From Saccharofermentans sp. (GTDB lineage Bacteria; Bacillota; Clostridia; Saccharofermentanales; Saccharofermentanaceae), in contig JAIKWA010000050.1 in the NCBI GenBank assembly GCA_024685135.1, positions 20,718 to 84,717 of the forward strand: 64,000 bases of DNA, in the 5' to 3' direction. Position 1 is the stretch's first letter. Every line of letters begins with the position of its first letter. The position numbers were made by a program, and so were the translations under genes. Below, piece by piece: positions 16,248 through 24,774 of this stretch. The notes below the pieces were generated by a model that made no database searches, had not been told where the DNA came from, and saw only the letters and a program-made list of their open reading frames with translations.

Positions 16248-17649
16248 TACCGTCACGCTCAATACGGCAGATAAAGAAACCTTCGCATCCGTCCGTATCG
16301 GGACAGAGCGTGATCATGCCGTTTGAAGCTTCCTCTCTTCTGTCGTTATCCATATAGATGTTATTGGGAAGATGATCGAGGATAGATACAGTATGGAAAT
16401 TCTTATGCTCTTCTATGAATCTTTGTACCTGCTCTTCGTTCTCGCTACTGTTAAGTGTGCATGTGCAATATATAAGAGCTCCGCCCGGTCTTACCATCTT
16501 GCATGCATGATCTAAGATATCGTACTGAACGGGAAGCAGCGCTTCCATATCGTCGAAGGTCATCCGCTCTCTTATGTCGGGTTTCTTGCCGATGAGACCG
16601 AGGCCGCTGCAGGGAACATCGCAGAGCACTATATCGAAGCTCTTGCGGTTATCCTTGTCCTTGGAGATCTTGGCTGCATCCATGCATATGGTATTAACGC
16701 AGTCTATACCGAGCCTTGCGCAGTTTTCATTAATGAGCTCTACCCTTGATTCGTTGATATCAAGAGCCGTGATCTCGCAGTCTCTTCCTGCTATCTCAGC
16801 CATGTGTGTGGTCTTGCCGCCGGGAGCCGCGCAGCAATCGAGGATCTTATCGCCCTTCTTGGGGCATGCGACTATTGAAGCGAGCATAGCGCCCTCGCCC
16901 TGTACGAATACACCGTACTTGGTAAAAGCTTCAGTCTTTTCGAGATTCTTGAGATTGCCTGATATCTCGAGGCAGGAAGGGACGAACTTGCCCGGAACTG
17001 CTGCGATACCGTCCTTTGCAAAGCTTAAGACGATCTCTTCTCTCGTATACTTGATGGGATCGAATCTTACGGTGACCTTGGGCGGCTCTAAGAAAGCCTT
17101 GCCGATCTCGTACGCTCTCTGCTTACCGAAATCGTTCTTGAGGATACCGTAGATCTCAGGCTTAAGAGATACTCTTATGCCCGGCTTGTACTGCTCTATG
17201 TATTTCTTTGCTTCAGGTGCCTTTGTATATTTGCGCAAGACGGCATTAACAAAGCCTGCTGCCTTGGGATTGTACTTCTTTACTATCTCAACGGCGGAAT
17301 CGCATGCCGCGTAATCAGGGATGTTATCGCCGAACTGCATCTGCCAGATAGCCATACGGATAGCTGTTCTTGCAACAGGGTCCATCTCCTCGCATTCTTC
17401 CTTGCATATATGTCTTACAAGGAAGTCGATCGTGAATGTATATGTGATAGTTCCGTAGAGCATGGCTCTTACAAAGTCCAATGACTTGCCGTATTCCCTT
17501 GCCGCCTTGTCAGCCTTCTTGATGACGAGATTGGAGAAGGCTCCCTCCTCGTAAACCTCGTAGAGCATGATGAAACAAAGCTCTCTGTCGTTACCCTGCT
17601 CAATAAGCTTTAAGATGTCTTTCTTCTTAAACCTGATCTCATTCTTCAT
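16240..17649 (-). CDS. rsmB: 16S rRNA (cytosine967-C5)-methyltransferase
   Basis: A 469-aa fusion of an N-terminal NusB-like RNA-binding domain (about 15-150) and a SAM-dependent m5C methyltransferase. The methyltransferase shows ILDCCAAPGGKTTHMAE (SAM motif I), ALDINESR, LCDVPCSGLGLIGKKPD (motif IV with the cysteine that releases product) and IYCTCTLNSSENEEQV (motif VI catalytic cysteine). Length and domain order are typical. It follows fmt by 11 nt, matching the conserved def-fmt-rsmB-rlmN-prpC-prkC order. Confidence 0.95.
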   Translation of the reverse strand: MKNEIRFKKKDILKLIEQGNDRELCFIMLYEVYEEGAFSNLVIKKADKAAREYGKSLDFVRAMLYGTITYTFTIDFLVRHICKEECEEMDPVARTAIRMAIWQMQFGDNIPDYAACDSAVEIVKKYNPKAAGFVNAVLRKYTKAPEAKKYIEQYKPGIRVSLKPEIYGILKNDFGKQRAYEIGKAFLEPPKVTVRFDPIKYTREEIVLSFAKDGIAAVPGKFVPSCLEISGNLKNLEKTEAFTKYGVFVQGEGAMLASIVACPKKGDKILDCCAAPGGKTTHMAEIAGRDCEITALDINESRVELINENCARLGIDCVNTICMDAAKISKDKDNRKSFDIVLCDVPCSGLGLIGKKPDIRERMTFDDMEALLPVQYDILDHACKMVRPGGALIYCTCTLNSSENEEQVQRFIEEHKNFHTVSILDHLPNNIYMDNDRREEASNGMITLCPDTDGCEGFFICRIERDGNE

Positions 17650-17660
17650 TTTAATTCACC

Positions 17661-18608
17661 TTAGCAAACCATAGTTCCGCACTTGAAATTATGTGCACAA
17701 TCAGAGGCATTAAGCCTCTTTCCGCCTTCGCTCTGTATAACGAGCAGCTTGAGATAACCGCTGCCGCACTTAACTATAAGGTCTCCCTTATGAGCCTTAA
17801 CGACAGTACCCGGCAAAGAAGCATCTGCTTCTTCGAACTCAACTACTCTCGAATCGTATACCTTAAACTTCTTACCTTGGGGATCTAATGTATAAGCTCC
17901 GGGCCAGGTGCTCAAAGCTCTTATTCTGTTATGGATAGAAGAAGCGTCCTGATCCCATGTAAAATAACCTTCTTCGGGCTTTATGGGAGGGCACGAAGTA
18001 GCAAGTGCCTCATCTTGAGGGACAGGCTTAATCTTGCCTTCTATATAGTCTTCGATAACTCCGGGAAGAATCTTTGCACTTGCTCTTGCAAGCTCGTCCA
18101 TAAGATCTGCCGTATGGATATCGGGATCTATGGCAACCTCTACCTTGGATAAGATATCACCGGTATCCATGCCTTCGTCCATCTTCATTATCGTTACGCC
18201 CGTAACCTTATCACCTTCCAAGACAGCTCTTTGAACGGGAGCCGAGCCTCTTCTTGCAGGAAGAAGGCTGCCGTGACAATTGAGACAACCGAACCTCGGG
18301 ATATCGAGGATATTCTTCGGAAGTATCTTACCGTATGCCGCTGTAACTATAAGGTCCGGACATGCCTTGCTTATCGTCTCATACGCTTCATCAGTCTTAA
18401 GCGTTGCAGGCTGATAACATTCTATTCCGCACTTAACGGATAACTCTTTTACGGGAGGCGCGGTAAGGATATGCTTCCTTCCGACGGGCTTATCGGGCTG
18501 GCATAAACTCATTGCGATATTGTAGCCGCCTTCAATGAGCGCTTCCATTATAACGGAAGCAAACTCCGGGGTGCCCATAAATACTATCTTCAGATCTTTA
18601 CCTGTCAA
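17661..18608 (-). CDS. fmt: Methionyl-tRNA formyltransferase
   Basis: Formylates initiator Met-tRNA with 10-formyl-THF. Motifs are KIVFMGTPEFAS, SLCQPDKPVGR, CLNCHGSLLPARRGSAPVQRAVL (the HGSLLP active site with Asn/His) and MDEGMDTGDIL (catalytic Asp). The C-terminal tRNA-binding domain (about 205-315) is present. The track start (18644) overlaps def by 35 nt. A TTG at 18608, one base after the def stop and with AAGAGG upstream, yields a 315-aa protein of the usual length and is more likely. The pairing with def is functional: one adds and the other removes the formyl group. Confidence 0.95.
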   Translation of the reverse strand: MTGKDLKIVFMGTPEFASVIMEALIEGGYNIAMSLCQPDKPVGRKHILTAPPVKELSVKCGIECYQPATLKTDEAYETISKACPDLIVTAAYGKILPKNILDIPRFGCLNCHGSLLPARRGSAPVQRAVLEGDKVTGVTIMKMDEGMDTGDILSKVEVAIDPDIHTADLMDELARASAKILPGVIEDYIEGKIKPVPQDEALATSCPPIKPEEGYFTWDQDASSIHNRIRALSTWPGAYTLDPQGKKFKVYDSRVVEFEEADASLPGTVVKAHKGDLIVKCGSGYLKLLVIQSEGGKRLNASDCAHNFKCGTMVC

Positions 18609-18609
18609 A

Positions 18610-19089
18610 TCAATCGTCCTCTTGGATCCTGTAAACATTACCATCTACGGATTTATCTATGAAGAGTATGCCGTCCAAATGATCGTTCTCATGACAGATA
18701 CATCTTGCGAGAAGTCCCGTGGCTTCGATGGTAAACTCTTCGCCGTTCCTGTTTAGCGCCTTGCAGATAACATGAGATGGTCTGTCGACCTCGCAGGTCT
18801 TGCCGGGAACGGATAAGCAGCCTTCGCTTCCTACCTGTGAACCGTCAGCTTCTACGATCTCGGGATTGATGAACTCTATAAGACCATGCTCATCTCCGAC
18901 ATCGATAACGAAGATACGTCTTAATACGCCGACCTGAGGAGCTGCGATACCGATGCCTCTGTTATCGTAGTACATGGTTTCTGCCATGTCGTCCAGGAGC
19001 TTGATGATCCTGGGAGTGATCTCATCCACCGGACGAGACTTCTTACGGATCAGAGGATCGTTCTCCAAAACAAGATTTCTTAAAGCCAT
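18610..19089 (-). CDS. def: Peptide deformylase
   Basis: Metalloenzyme that removes the N-formyl group from new polypeptides. All three signature motifs are seen: GIGIAAPQVG, EGCLSVPG (metal Cys) and CHENDHLDGILF (HExxH, two metal His and the catalytic Glu). The HEFDH of many enzymes reads HENDH here, which keeps the ligands. At 159 aa it is of normal type-1 length. It is directly upstream of fmt. Confidence 0.96.
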   Translation of the reverse strand: MALRNLVLENDPLIRKKSRPVDEITPRIIKLLDDMAETMYYDNRGIGIAAPQVGVLRRIFVIDVGDEHGLIEFINPEIVEADGSQVGSEGCLSVPGKTCEVDRPSHVICKALNRNGEEFTIEATGLLARCICHENDHLDGILFIDKSVDGNVYRIQEDD

Positions 19090-19110
19090 TTATACCACTT
19101 ACCTTTCTAA

Positions 19111-20367
19111 TCAGAAATCCCAGGAATTAACATACCTGTACTGTTCTTCTGTAAGTTTATCTATCGTTATGTCTTTGGTAGCAAGAAGGATCTGAGCTAC
19201 CCTGTCATCTATAACTTCGGGAGTCTGGTATACATCGATGGGGAGCTTGGTCTCCTGCTCTGCGATATATCTTGCAGACTGTGCCTGAAGTGCAAAGGAC
19301 ATATCCATGATCTCGACCGGATGTCCGTCACCCGAGGCGAGATTTACGAGTCTTCCCTCTGCGATTATGCAGATGGTATTGCCGTTATTGAGCTTGTATC
19401 CGATTATATTATGTCTGAGTTCAGAAGCTTCGGTTGCGATATCCTTAAGCTGAGCTACATTTACTTCGCAATCGAAATGTCCTGCGTTGCAGCAGATCGC
19501 TCCGTCCTTCATGAGGTTGAAGTGTCTTCCTACTATTACATCCTTGCAGCCTGTAACGGTTACAAACACATCGCCTAAGGGAGCGGCTTCATCCATCGTC
19601 ATTACGCTGTAGCCCTCCATAAGAGCTTCGCAAGCCTTAACGGGATCGATCTCAGTTACGATTACCTTCGCGCCTAAGCCCTTGGCTCTTAAGGCAACAC
19701 CTCTGCCGCACATACCGAAACCTGCAACGACAACGGTCTTGCCTGCAACCACGAGGTTTGTAGTAGCCATTATAGCTGTCCATACGGATTGACCGGTACC
19801 GAATCTGTTATCGAAAAGATGCTTGCATCTGGCATCGTTAACCGCTATTACGGGATACGCGAGCTGACCCTGCTTCTTGAGGATCTCGAGTCTGTGGACA
19901 CCTGTTGTGGTCTCTTCGCAACCGCCCTTGATATTGGGGACAAGCTCCTTCATGTCAGAATGCAACAGCATTGCAAAATCTCCGCCGTCATCTATTACGA
20001 TATCAGGACCAATGGAAAGAGCCATCTTGAGATGCCTTATGTAATTCTCTTCATCGTCGCCGTGGATGGTATAGACATGCATACCTGTTGAAGCCAATGC
20101 AGCTGCTACATCGTCTTGTGTGGACAAGGGGTTGCAGCCCGTGAGGGCAACCTCTGCGCCGCCTCTTGCGAGAGCCCTTGCAAGGCATGCGGTCTTTGCT
20201 TCAACATGAACGGAAACCGCGATCTTAAGACCCTTGAAGGTCTGCTGCTCGATCAGTTCCTTCTCGATAGCACGAAGGACCGGCATATTCCTGTATGCCC
20301 ACTCGATCTTCTCAAAGCCGTAAGGCGCAAGGTTTATGTCTTTAATGTCGTAGCTTGGAATGTCCAT
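19111..20367 (-). CDS. ahcY: Adenosylhomocysteinase
   Basis: NAD-dependent enzyme that hydrolyses S-adenosylhomocysteine to adenosine and homocysteine, clearing the inhibitory product of methyltransferases. Landmarks are CNPLSTQDDVAAAL near the N-terminus, the substrate segments FGTGQSVWTAI and NDARCKHLFDN, and the Rossmann motif VVVAGFGMCGRGVA. The C-terminal region carries VNLASGDGHPVEIMDMSFALQ. At 418 aa it is of the shorter bacterial/archaeal type. Its neighbours suit the role: a purine nucleoside phosphorylase 1 nt upstream can process adenosine or related nucleosides. Two methyltransferases lie further along the same run. Confidence 0.94.
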   Translation of the reverse strand: MDIPSYDIKDINLAPYGFEKIEWAYRNMPVLRAIEKELIEQQTFKGLKIAVSVHVEAKTACLARALARGGAEVALTGCNPLSTQDDVAAALASTGMHVYTIHGDDEENYIRHLKMALSIGPDIVIDDGGDFAMLLHSDMKELVPNIKGGCEETTTGVHRLEILKKQGQLAYPVIAVNDARCKHLFDNRFGTGQSVWTAIMATTNLVVAGKTVVVAGFGMCGRGVALRAKGLGAKVIVTEIDPVKACEALMEGYSVMTMDEAAPLGDVFVTVTGCKDVIVGRHFNLMKDGAICCNAGHFDCEVNVAQLKDIATEASELRHNIIGYKLNNGNTICIIAEGRLVNLASGDGHPVEIMDMSFALQAQSARYIAEQETKLPIDVYQTPEVIDDRVAQILLATKDITIDKLTEEQYRYVNSWDF

Positions 20368-20368
20368 C

Positions 20369-21226
20369 TCATTCTCCTTTGTCAGTTGTAATGCGGCTTA
20401 TGAATTCTTTTGCAAGGTCGCAGCTCTCTGATGAAGCCTTGCCGGCATTTATAAGCACCTCTTCTTCGGTGAGCTTATTGCCGGACAGGCCTGCTGCCAT
20501 ATTGGTTACACAGGAAAAGCAGACGACCTTCATGCCCATATGGGATGCGGCTATCGCTTCGGGGACCGTAGACATGCCTACGCAGCTTGCACCAAGAAGC
20601 TTAAGCGCTCTGATCTCTGCAGGGGTCTCATACTGAGGACCTTTGCTGTATGCATAGATGCCTCTTCTCAAAGGGATATTAAGATCCCTCGCACAATCCG
20701 TAAGGATGTCTAAGTATTCCTTGTCGTATACAAAGCACTGATCCGGGAATCTCGTGCCGAACTCATCTATGTTGGGCCCTCTCAAAACGGACTCGCAGCC
20801 GAAGGACAAGTGATCTTCGATAGCTACAAAATAAGGCGGCTCGGTCTTGTCGTCTATTCCGCCTGCAGCGTTTGTAAGAAGGATGGTCTTGACTCCGAGT
20901 CTGCCCATAACGCGGACATAGAAGGTTACTTCCTCCATCTCATATCCTTCGTAGTAGTGGAACCTGCCCTTCATCATAAAGACCTTTGAGCCCGAGAGAG
21001 TGCCTGCTATGAGGAGGCCTTCGTGACCGGGCGCCGTTGATACGGGGAAATTAGGAATATCCTTATAAGATATTGCCTTAAATCTCTCGCAGAAATCTGC
21101 CAAAGGGCCAAGGCCTGAACCTAAGACTACGAGGACTTCGGGAATACCGAACTCCCCGAGCTGCGCTCTGATATAGTCAGCAGCTTCGTCTACGCGTCTT
21201 AAATAGTCCTTCCTGTCCTTGATCAT
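20369..21226 (-). CDS. Purine-nucleoside phosphorylase (trimeric class)
   Basis: Phosphorolyses purine nucleosides to base and ribose-1-phosphate. The sequence matches the trimeric PNP/MTAP family: VVLGSGLGPLADF (phosphate site), MKGRFHYYEGYEM, LTNAAGGIDDK, YSKGPQYETPAEIRAL and GASCVGMSTVPEAIAA. At 285 aa it has the expected length (usual names punA or pnp; not assigned). Its ATG shares one base with the stop of secA upstream, and ahcY begins 1 nt after its own stop. It probably works with AhcY in nucleoside salvage. Confidence 0.92.
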   Translation of the reverse strand: MIKDRKDYLRRVDEAADYIRAQLGEFGIPEVLVVLGSGLGPLADFCERFKAISYKDIPNFPVSTAPGHEGLLIAGTLSGSKVFMMKGRFHYYEGYEMEEVTFYVRVMGRLGVKTILLTNAAGGIDDKTEPPYFVAIEDHLSFGCESVLRGPNIDEFGTRFPDQCFVYDKEYLDILTDCARDLNIPLRRGIYAYSKGPQYETPAEIRALKLLGASCVGMSTVPEAIAASHMGMKVVCFSCVTNMAAGLSGNKLTEEEVLINAGKASSESCDLAKEFISRITTDKGE

Positions 21227-24021
21227 TATTTCTTACCACAGCAATCTTTGTACTTCTTGCCTGATCCGCAAGGGCAAGGATCGTTCCTTCCGACCTTGCT
21301 TGAATCTCTCTTTGCAGGTTCAGCGGGGCCCTGGTTGGAAGCAGTACCTTCAATGGGCTTGCTTGCAGCCTGAGCGGTAACGGGAGCAGATGCTCTGCCC
21401 TCACTTGTTACTCTTGCAGTCTGCTTTGCTTCTACCTTGTTGTCCTCGGAGAATGTAGCTCTCATGATGAACTTAACTGCATCATTCTGAATATTCTCGT
21501 TCATCTCTTCGAACATTGCAGAGCCTTCAAGCTTATACTCAACAACAGGATCGTGCTGACCTATAGATCTCATCCTGATGGACTGAGAGAGCTGATCCAA
21601 AGCATCGATGTGATCCATCCACTTGAGGTCTACAGTACGCAGAAGGATCTGTCTTTCTGCCTCACGGAATACCGTTGTGGAGATAGCCTGTTCCTTCTCT
21701 TCAAGTGCCTTCCTGGACTCTTCGGAGATCATGGAAACGAGCTCGTCAACATTGGATGTAAGCTCCTTTGTATCGTCCTTAACGAGAGCAACAGTCGGGA
21801 TATTGCCGAAGATATCTTCTAACTGAAGGCCTAATGCAATGCGCTCAGATGAAGTGATCTTGCCGTCTAATGCGAAGTTATTCACGATCCTCTCAGCAAC
21901 TGCATCGAGCATTCCGAGGAATATGTCGTGGCAATCCTCACCGTCGATGATACGCTTTCTCTGCTCGTATGTGATAGTTCTCTGGATATTGTTGACATCG
22001 TCGTATTCGAGGACATTCTTTCTCTGTGAGAAGTGCAAAGCCTCAAGCTTCTTCTGTGAGCTGTCGATGAGTTTGGAGAGATAACCTACCTGGATCTCCA
22101 TATCGTCTGCCATACCCATGGAATCTGCTATCTGAGTAACTCTATCACCACCGAAGATCCTCAAGAGGTCATCTTCGAGAGAGAGGTAGAACTTGGATCT
22201 TCCGGGGTCACCCTGACGTCCTGCACGACCCTTGAGCTGGTTATCGATACGTCTTGATTCGTGACGCTCGGTACCGACGATGAACAGGCCTCCAAGTTCT
22301 CTTACTTCAGCAGCTTCAGGTGCGAGCTGCTCCTTGAACTTGCCCTCGAGCTCGGCAAACTTGGATCTTGCTTCGAGTACGAGCTCGTCAGTTGTCTCGT
22401 TATGTGCAGTTGATGCAGCGATGAGCTCTTCTGTATAACCCATCTTACGCATCTCCTGATGTGCGAGGAACTCTGCGTTACCGCCTAAGATGATATCCGT
22501 ACCACGTCCTGCCATGTTGGTCGCGATGGTTACTGCTCCCTTACGGCCTGCCTGTGCTACGATCTCAGCCTCTCGCATATGGTTCTTAGCGTTGAGCACA
22601 TTGTGCTTGATACCGTACTTGGAGAAGATCCTCGATAAGAGCTCTGACTTGTCGACATTAACAGTACCTACGAGTACAGGCTGTCCTCTGTCGTGAGCTT
22701 CCTTAACTGCACGAAGGAGTGCGGAGTACTTACCGTTCTCTGTCTTGAATACCGCATCGTATTCATCGATCCTTGCTACAGGCTTATTTGTAGGGATCTG
22801 GATAACGTCCAGGTTATAGATCTGACGGAACTCTGCTTCCTCCGTATAAGCTGTACCGGTCATGCCCGAGAGCTTTGTGTACATACGGAAGTAGTTCTGG
22901 AATGTGATGGTTGCAAGAGTCTTGTTCTCGCTTGCGACCTTAACGCCTTCCTTAGCTTCGATAGCCTGATGCAGACCGTCTGAATATCTTCTGCCCGGCA
23001 TAAGACGTCCGGTAAAGTCGTCTACGATGATTACTTCGCCGTCCTGAACGATATACTGCTGATCCTTCTTGAAGTTACCGTTAGCCTTGAGGGCATTACC
23101 GATATAGTGCTGAAGGTCGAAGTTATCGGGATCGGAGAGGTTATCTACGCCGAAGTACTTCTCTGCCTTGGCAATACCGTTTGCAGTGAGGACTGAAGTC
23201 TTAGCCTTCTCGTCCGTTACATAGTCTGCATCGCCGACGATATCGTCCATATCAACCTTGTCGTCTGTCTCGACAACAATGTACTGCTTGAGTGTCTTAA
23301 CGAATGAATCTGCTCTGTTGTAGAGCTCAGAGGACTCTGTTCCTCTGCCGGAAATGATGAGAGGTGTTCTTGCCTCATCGATGAGGATGGAGTCGACCTC
23401 GTCGACGATAGCGTAATTGAGTTCTCTCTGTACAAGGCTCTCCTTGCGGATTACCATGTTGTCTCTAAGATAGTCGAAGCCGAACTCGTTGTTTGTACCG
23501 TAAACGATATCGCTTGCATACATCTTCTGACGGTCCTTGGCACTGACCTCGTGGATAATGAGACCGACGCTGAGTCCAAGATAGCGGTAAACCTTACCCA
23601 TCCACTCGGAGTCACGCTTTGCGAGGTAATCGTTTACCGTGATTACGTGAACGCCCTTACCTGTAAGTGCATTCAGGTAGACCGGCATGGTAGCTACCAA
23701 TGTCTTACCTTCACCCGTCTTCATCTCGGCGATTCTTCCCTGATGGAGGATGATGCCGCCGATGACCTGGACTCTGTAAGGCTTCATGCCGAGAACTCTC
23801 CAGGAAGCTTCTCTTATCGTTGCAAAAGCTTCGGGAAGGAGCATATCAAGGGTCTCACCTGCCTGATATCTGTCCTTGAACTCCTGAGTCTTTGCAATAA
23901 GCTCAGAATCCGACAGCTTTGAATACTCTTCTTCGTAGCTGAAGACCTTGTCTACGAGAGGCTTGATCCTCTTAAGCTCTCTGTCGCTGTGTGTACCGAA
24001 AATGCTGGTAACCAAATTCAT
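21226..24021 (-). CDS. secA: Protein translocase ATPase SecA
   Basis: Motor of the Sec preprotein export system, acting at the membrane with SecYEG. Layout: nucleotide-binding domain 1 with MKTGEGKTLVATMP (Walker A) and DEVDSILIDEARTPL (DEVD), preprotein crosslinking domain, NBD2 with TNMAGRGTDIILGG and GRAGRQGDPG, helical scaffold, low-complexity linker and a C-terminal SEC-C zinc tail [21 protein letters not shown]. The track begins with a GTG at 24033 whose Shine-Dalgarno would abut it. The ATG at 24021 (MNLVTSIFGTHSDRELKR) fits SecA N-termini better. No second secA is seen here. The export load fits the adhesin and lipoproteins nearby. Confidence 0.96.
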   Translation of the reverse strand: MNLVTSIFGTHSDRELKRIKPLVDKVFSYEEEYSKLSDSELIAKTQEFKDRYQAGETLDMLLPEAFATIREASWRVLGMKPYRVQVIGGIILHQGRIAEMKTGEGKTLVATMPVYLNALTGKGVHVITVNDYLAKRDSEWMGKVYRYLGLSVGLIIHEVSAKDRQKMYASDIVYGTNNEFGFDYLRDNMVIRKESLVQRELNYAIVDEVDSILIDEARTPLIISGRGTESSELYNRADSFVKTLKQYIVVETDDKVDMDDIVGDADYVTDEKAKTSVLTANGIAKAEKYFGVDNLSDPDNFDLQHYIGNALKANGNFKKDQQYIVQDGEVIIVDDFTGRLMPGRRYSDGLHQAIEAKEGVKVASENKTLATITFQNYFRMYTKLSGMTGTAYTEEAEFRQIYNLDVIQIPTNKPVARIDEYDAVFKTENGKYSALLRAVKEAHDRGQPVLVGTVNVDKSELLSRIFSKYGIKHNVLNAKNHMREAEIVAQAGRKGAVTIATNMAGRGTDIILGGNAEFLAHQEMRKMGYTEELIAASTAHNETTDELVLEARSKFAELEGKFKEQLAPEAAEVRELGGLFIVGTERHESRRIDNQLKGRAGRQGDPGRSKFYLSLEDDLLRIFGGDRVTQIADSMGMADDMEIQVGYLSKLIDSSQKKLEALHFSQRKNVLEYDDVNNIQRTITYEQRKRIIDGEDCHDIFLGMLDAVAERIVNNFALDGKITSSERIALGLQLEDIFGNIPTVALVKDDTKELTSNVDELVSMISEESRKALEEKEQAISTTVFREAERQILLRTVDLKWMDHIDALDQLSQSIRMRSIGQHDPVVEYKLEGSAMFEEMNENIQNDAVKFIMRATFSEDNKVEAKQTARVTSEGRASAPVTAQAASKPIEGTASNQGPAEPAKRDSSKVGRNDPCPCGSGKKYKDCCGKK

Positions 24022-24029
24022 TCTTAAAT

Positions 24030-24452
24030 TCACTCCTCAATCTTCTTTTTATTCTTGGCGGCAAGGCGCTTCAATGCCGTACGGTATCCCCCGTCGGGAT
24101 TTACATAACACGCCTTTACTCGCGAAATTGTCGTTGAACTGACCTTAGTGGTCCCTATCGTCTTGCCCTTTACCCTGCCGTTCTTCCTTCCGGAAGAAGA
24201 AACTGCTTCGGTGGATGACTCCTCCTTGGGCGCAAGCTCTCTTATGATCTCTTCGTAGCTCTTGCCCTGCTCGATCCTTCTTACTATCTGCCATCTGTGC
24301 AGGAAGGAATGCAGTTCGTTTATCGAGCAAAGATCCGTAAAAAACCTGTTCATCTCTTCAGGAGATTCCATCGTAAGGATCGCCTGATAGAGATCTTCAA
24401 GTTCTATAAGCTCATCTTCTGAGAATGTAGGTGCCTCAAACTTATCACTCAT
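24030..24452 (-). CDS. TrpR-like (YerC/YecD) DNA-binding protein with insertion in the helix-turn-helix
   Basis: Belongs to the YerC/YecD TrpR-superfamily proteins, about 100 aa all-helical regulators in Firmicutes. The helical core FFTDLCSINELHSFLHRWQIVRRIEQGKS is typical. The first HTH helix is YEEIIRELA (66-74) and the recognition helix is SSTTISRVKAC (105-115), followed by the conserved NPDGGYRTALKRL. Between them lie about 29 extra residues, rich in Ser, Lys, Gly and Thr (about 75-103), where the family normally has a short turn. The reading frame is intact, so this is an insertion and not a frameshift. It may regulate its own operon (dyad at 24711-24746); that is inference. secA follows by 8 nt. 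Confidence 0.85.
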   Translation of the reverse strand: MSDKFEAPTFSEDELIELEDLYQAILTMESPEEMNRFFTDLCSINELHSFLHRWQIVRRIEQGKSYEEIIRELAPKEESSTEAVSSSGRKNGRVKGKTIGTTKVSSTTISRVKACYVNPDGGYRTALKRLAAKNKKKIEE

Positions 24453-24464
24453 CTGTCAATATCC

Positions 24465-24698
24465 TCAAACAGAATCACTGACAAAGTTAAAGAACATATC
24501 CAGCAGACCGCCGTACCTGATCATTATCACCAGTAAAGCGATCAACAATACTACAAGTACGATCGTAAGGCATCTGCTGATCATGAGATTCCTCTTGGCA
24601 AGACGCAATGTATCGCCGATAGACAGATTGGATGTCTTGTCGGTAGTTATTGTTGAATTGGCAAGTTCAGGACGTCTGACCTGGTCGCTTTTCTTCAT
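24465..24698 (-). CDS. Small single-pass membrane protein, unknown
   Basis: A 77-aa protein with a charged N-terminus (MKKSDQVRRPELANS), a basic stretch (LRLAKRNLMISR) and one strong TM helix (CLTIVLVVLLIALLVIMI, about 44-61), then GGLLDMFFNFV. I do not recognise the family. AGGAACTTAT before the ATG contains an acceptable Shine-Dalgarno. It heads the secA operon, 12 nt before the TrpR-like gene, and a palindromic operator-like region lies just upstream. A SecE-like or membrane-anchor role can be imagined from position, but no SecE signature is visible. Confidence 0.7.
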   Translation of the reverse strand: MKKSDQVRRPELANSTITTDKTSNLSIGDTLRLAKRNLMISRCLTIVLVVLLIALLVIMIRYGGLLDMFFNFVSDSV

Positions 24699-24710
24699 AT
24701 AAGTTCCTCC

Positions 24711-24746
24711 GAATATTCTTTGAATATACGTTCACGGAGTATATTC
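24711..24746 (-). promoter_or_regulatory. Dyad operator-like region before the small membrane protein-TrpR-like-secA operon
   Basis: GAATATAC (24722-24729) and GTATATTC (24739-24746) form a perfect 8-bp dyad with a 9-nt centre. A further palindrome GAATATTC lies at 24711-24718, close to the ribosome binding site. On minus the dyad contains TATACT, a possible -10, with TTTCCC 16 nt upstream as a weak -35. It fits a repressor site overlapping a promoter. Confidence 0.45.
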
Positions 24747-24774
24747 TAACACAATAAGCGGGAAACTTATAATA

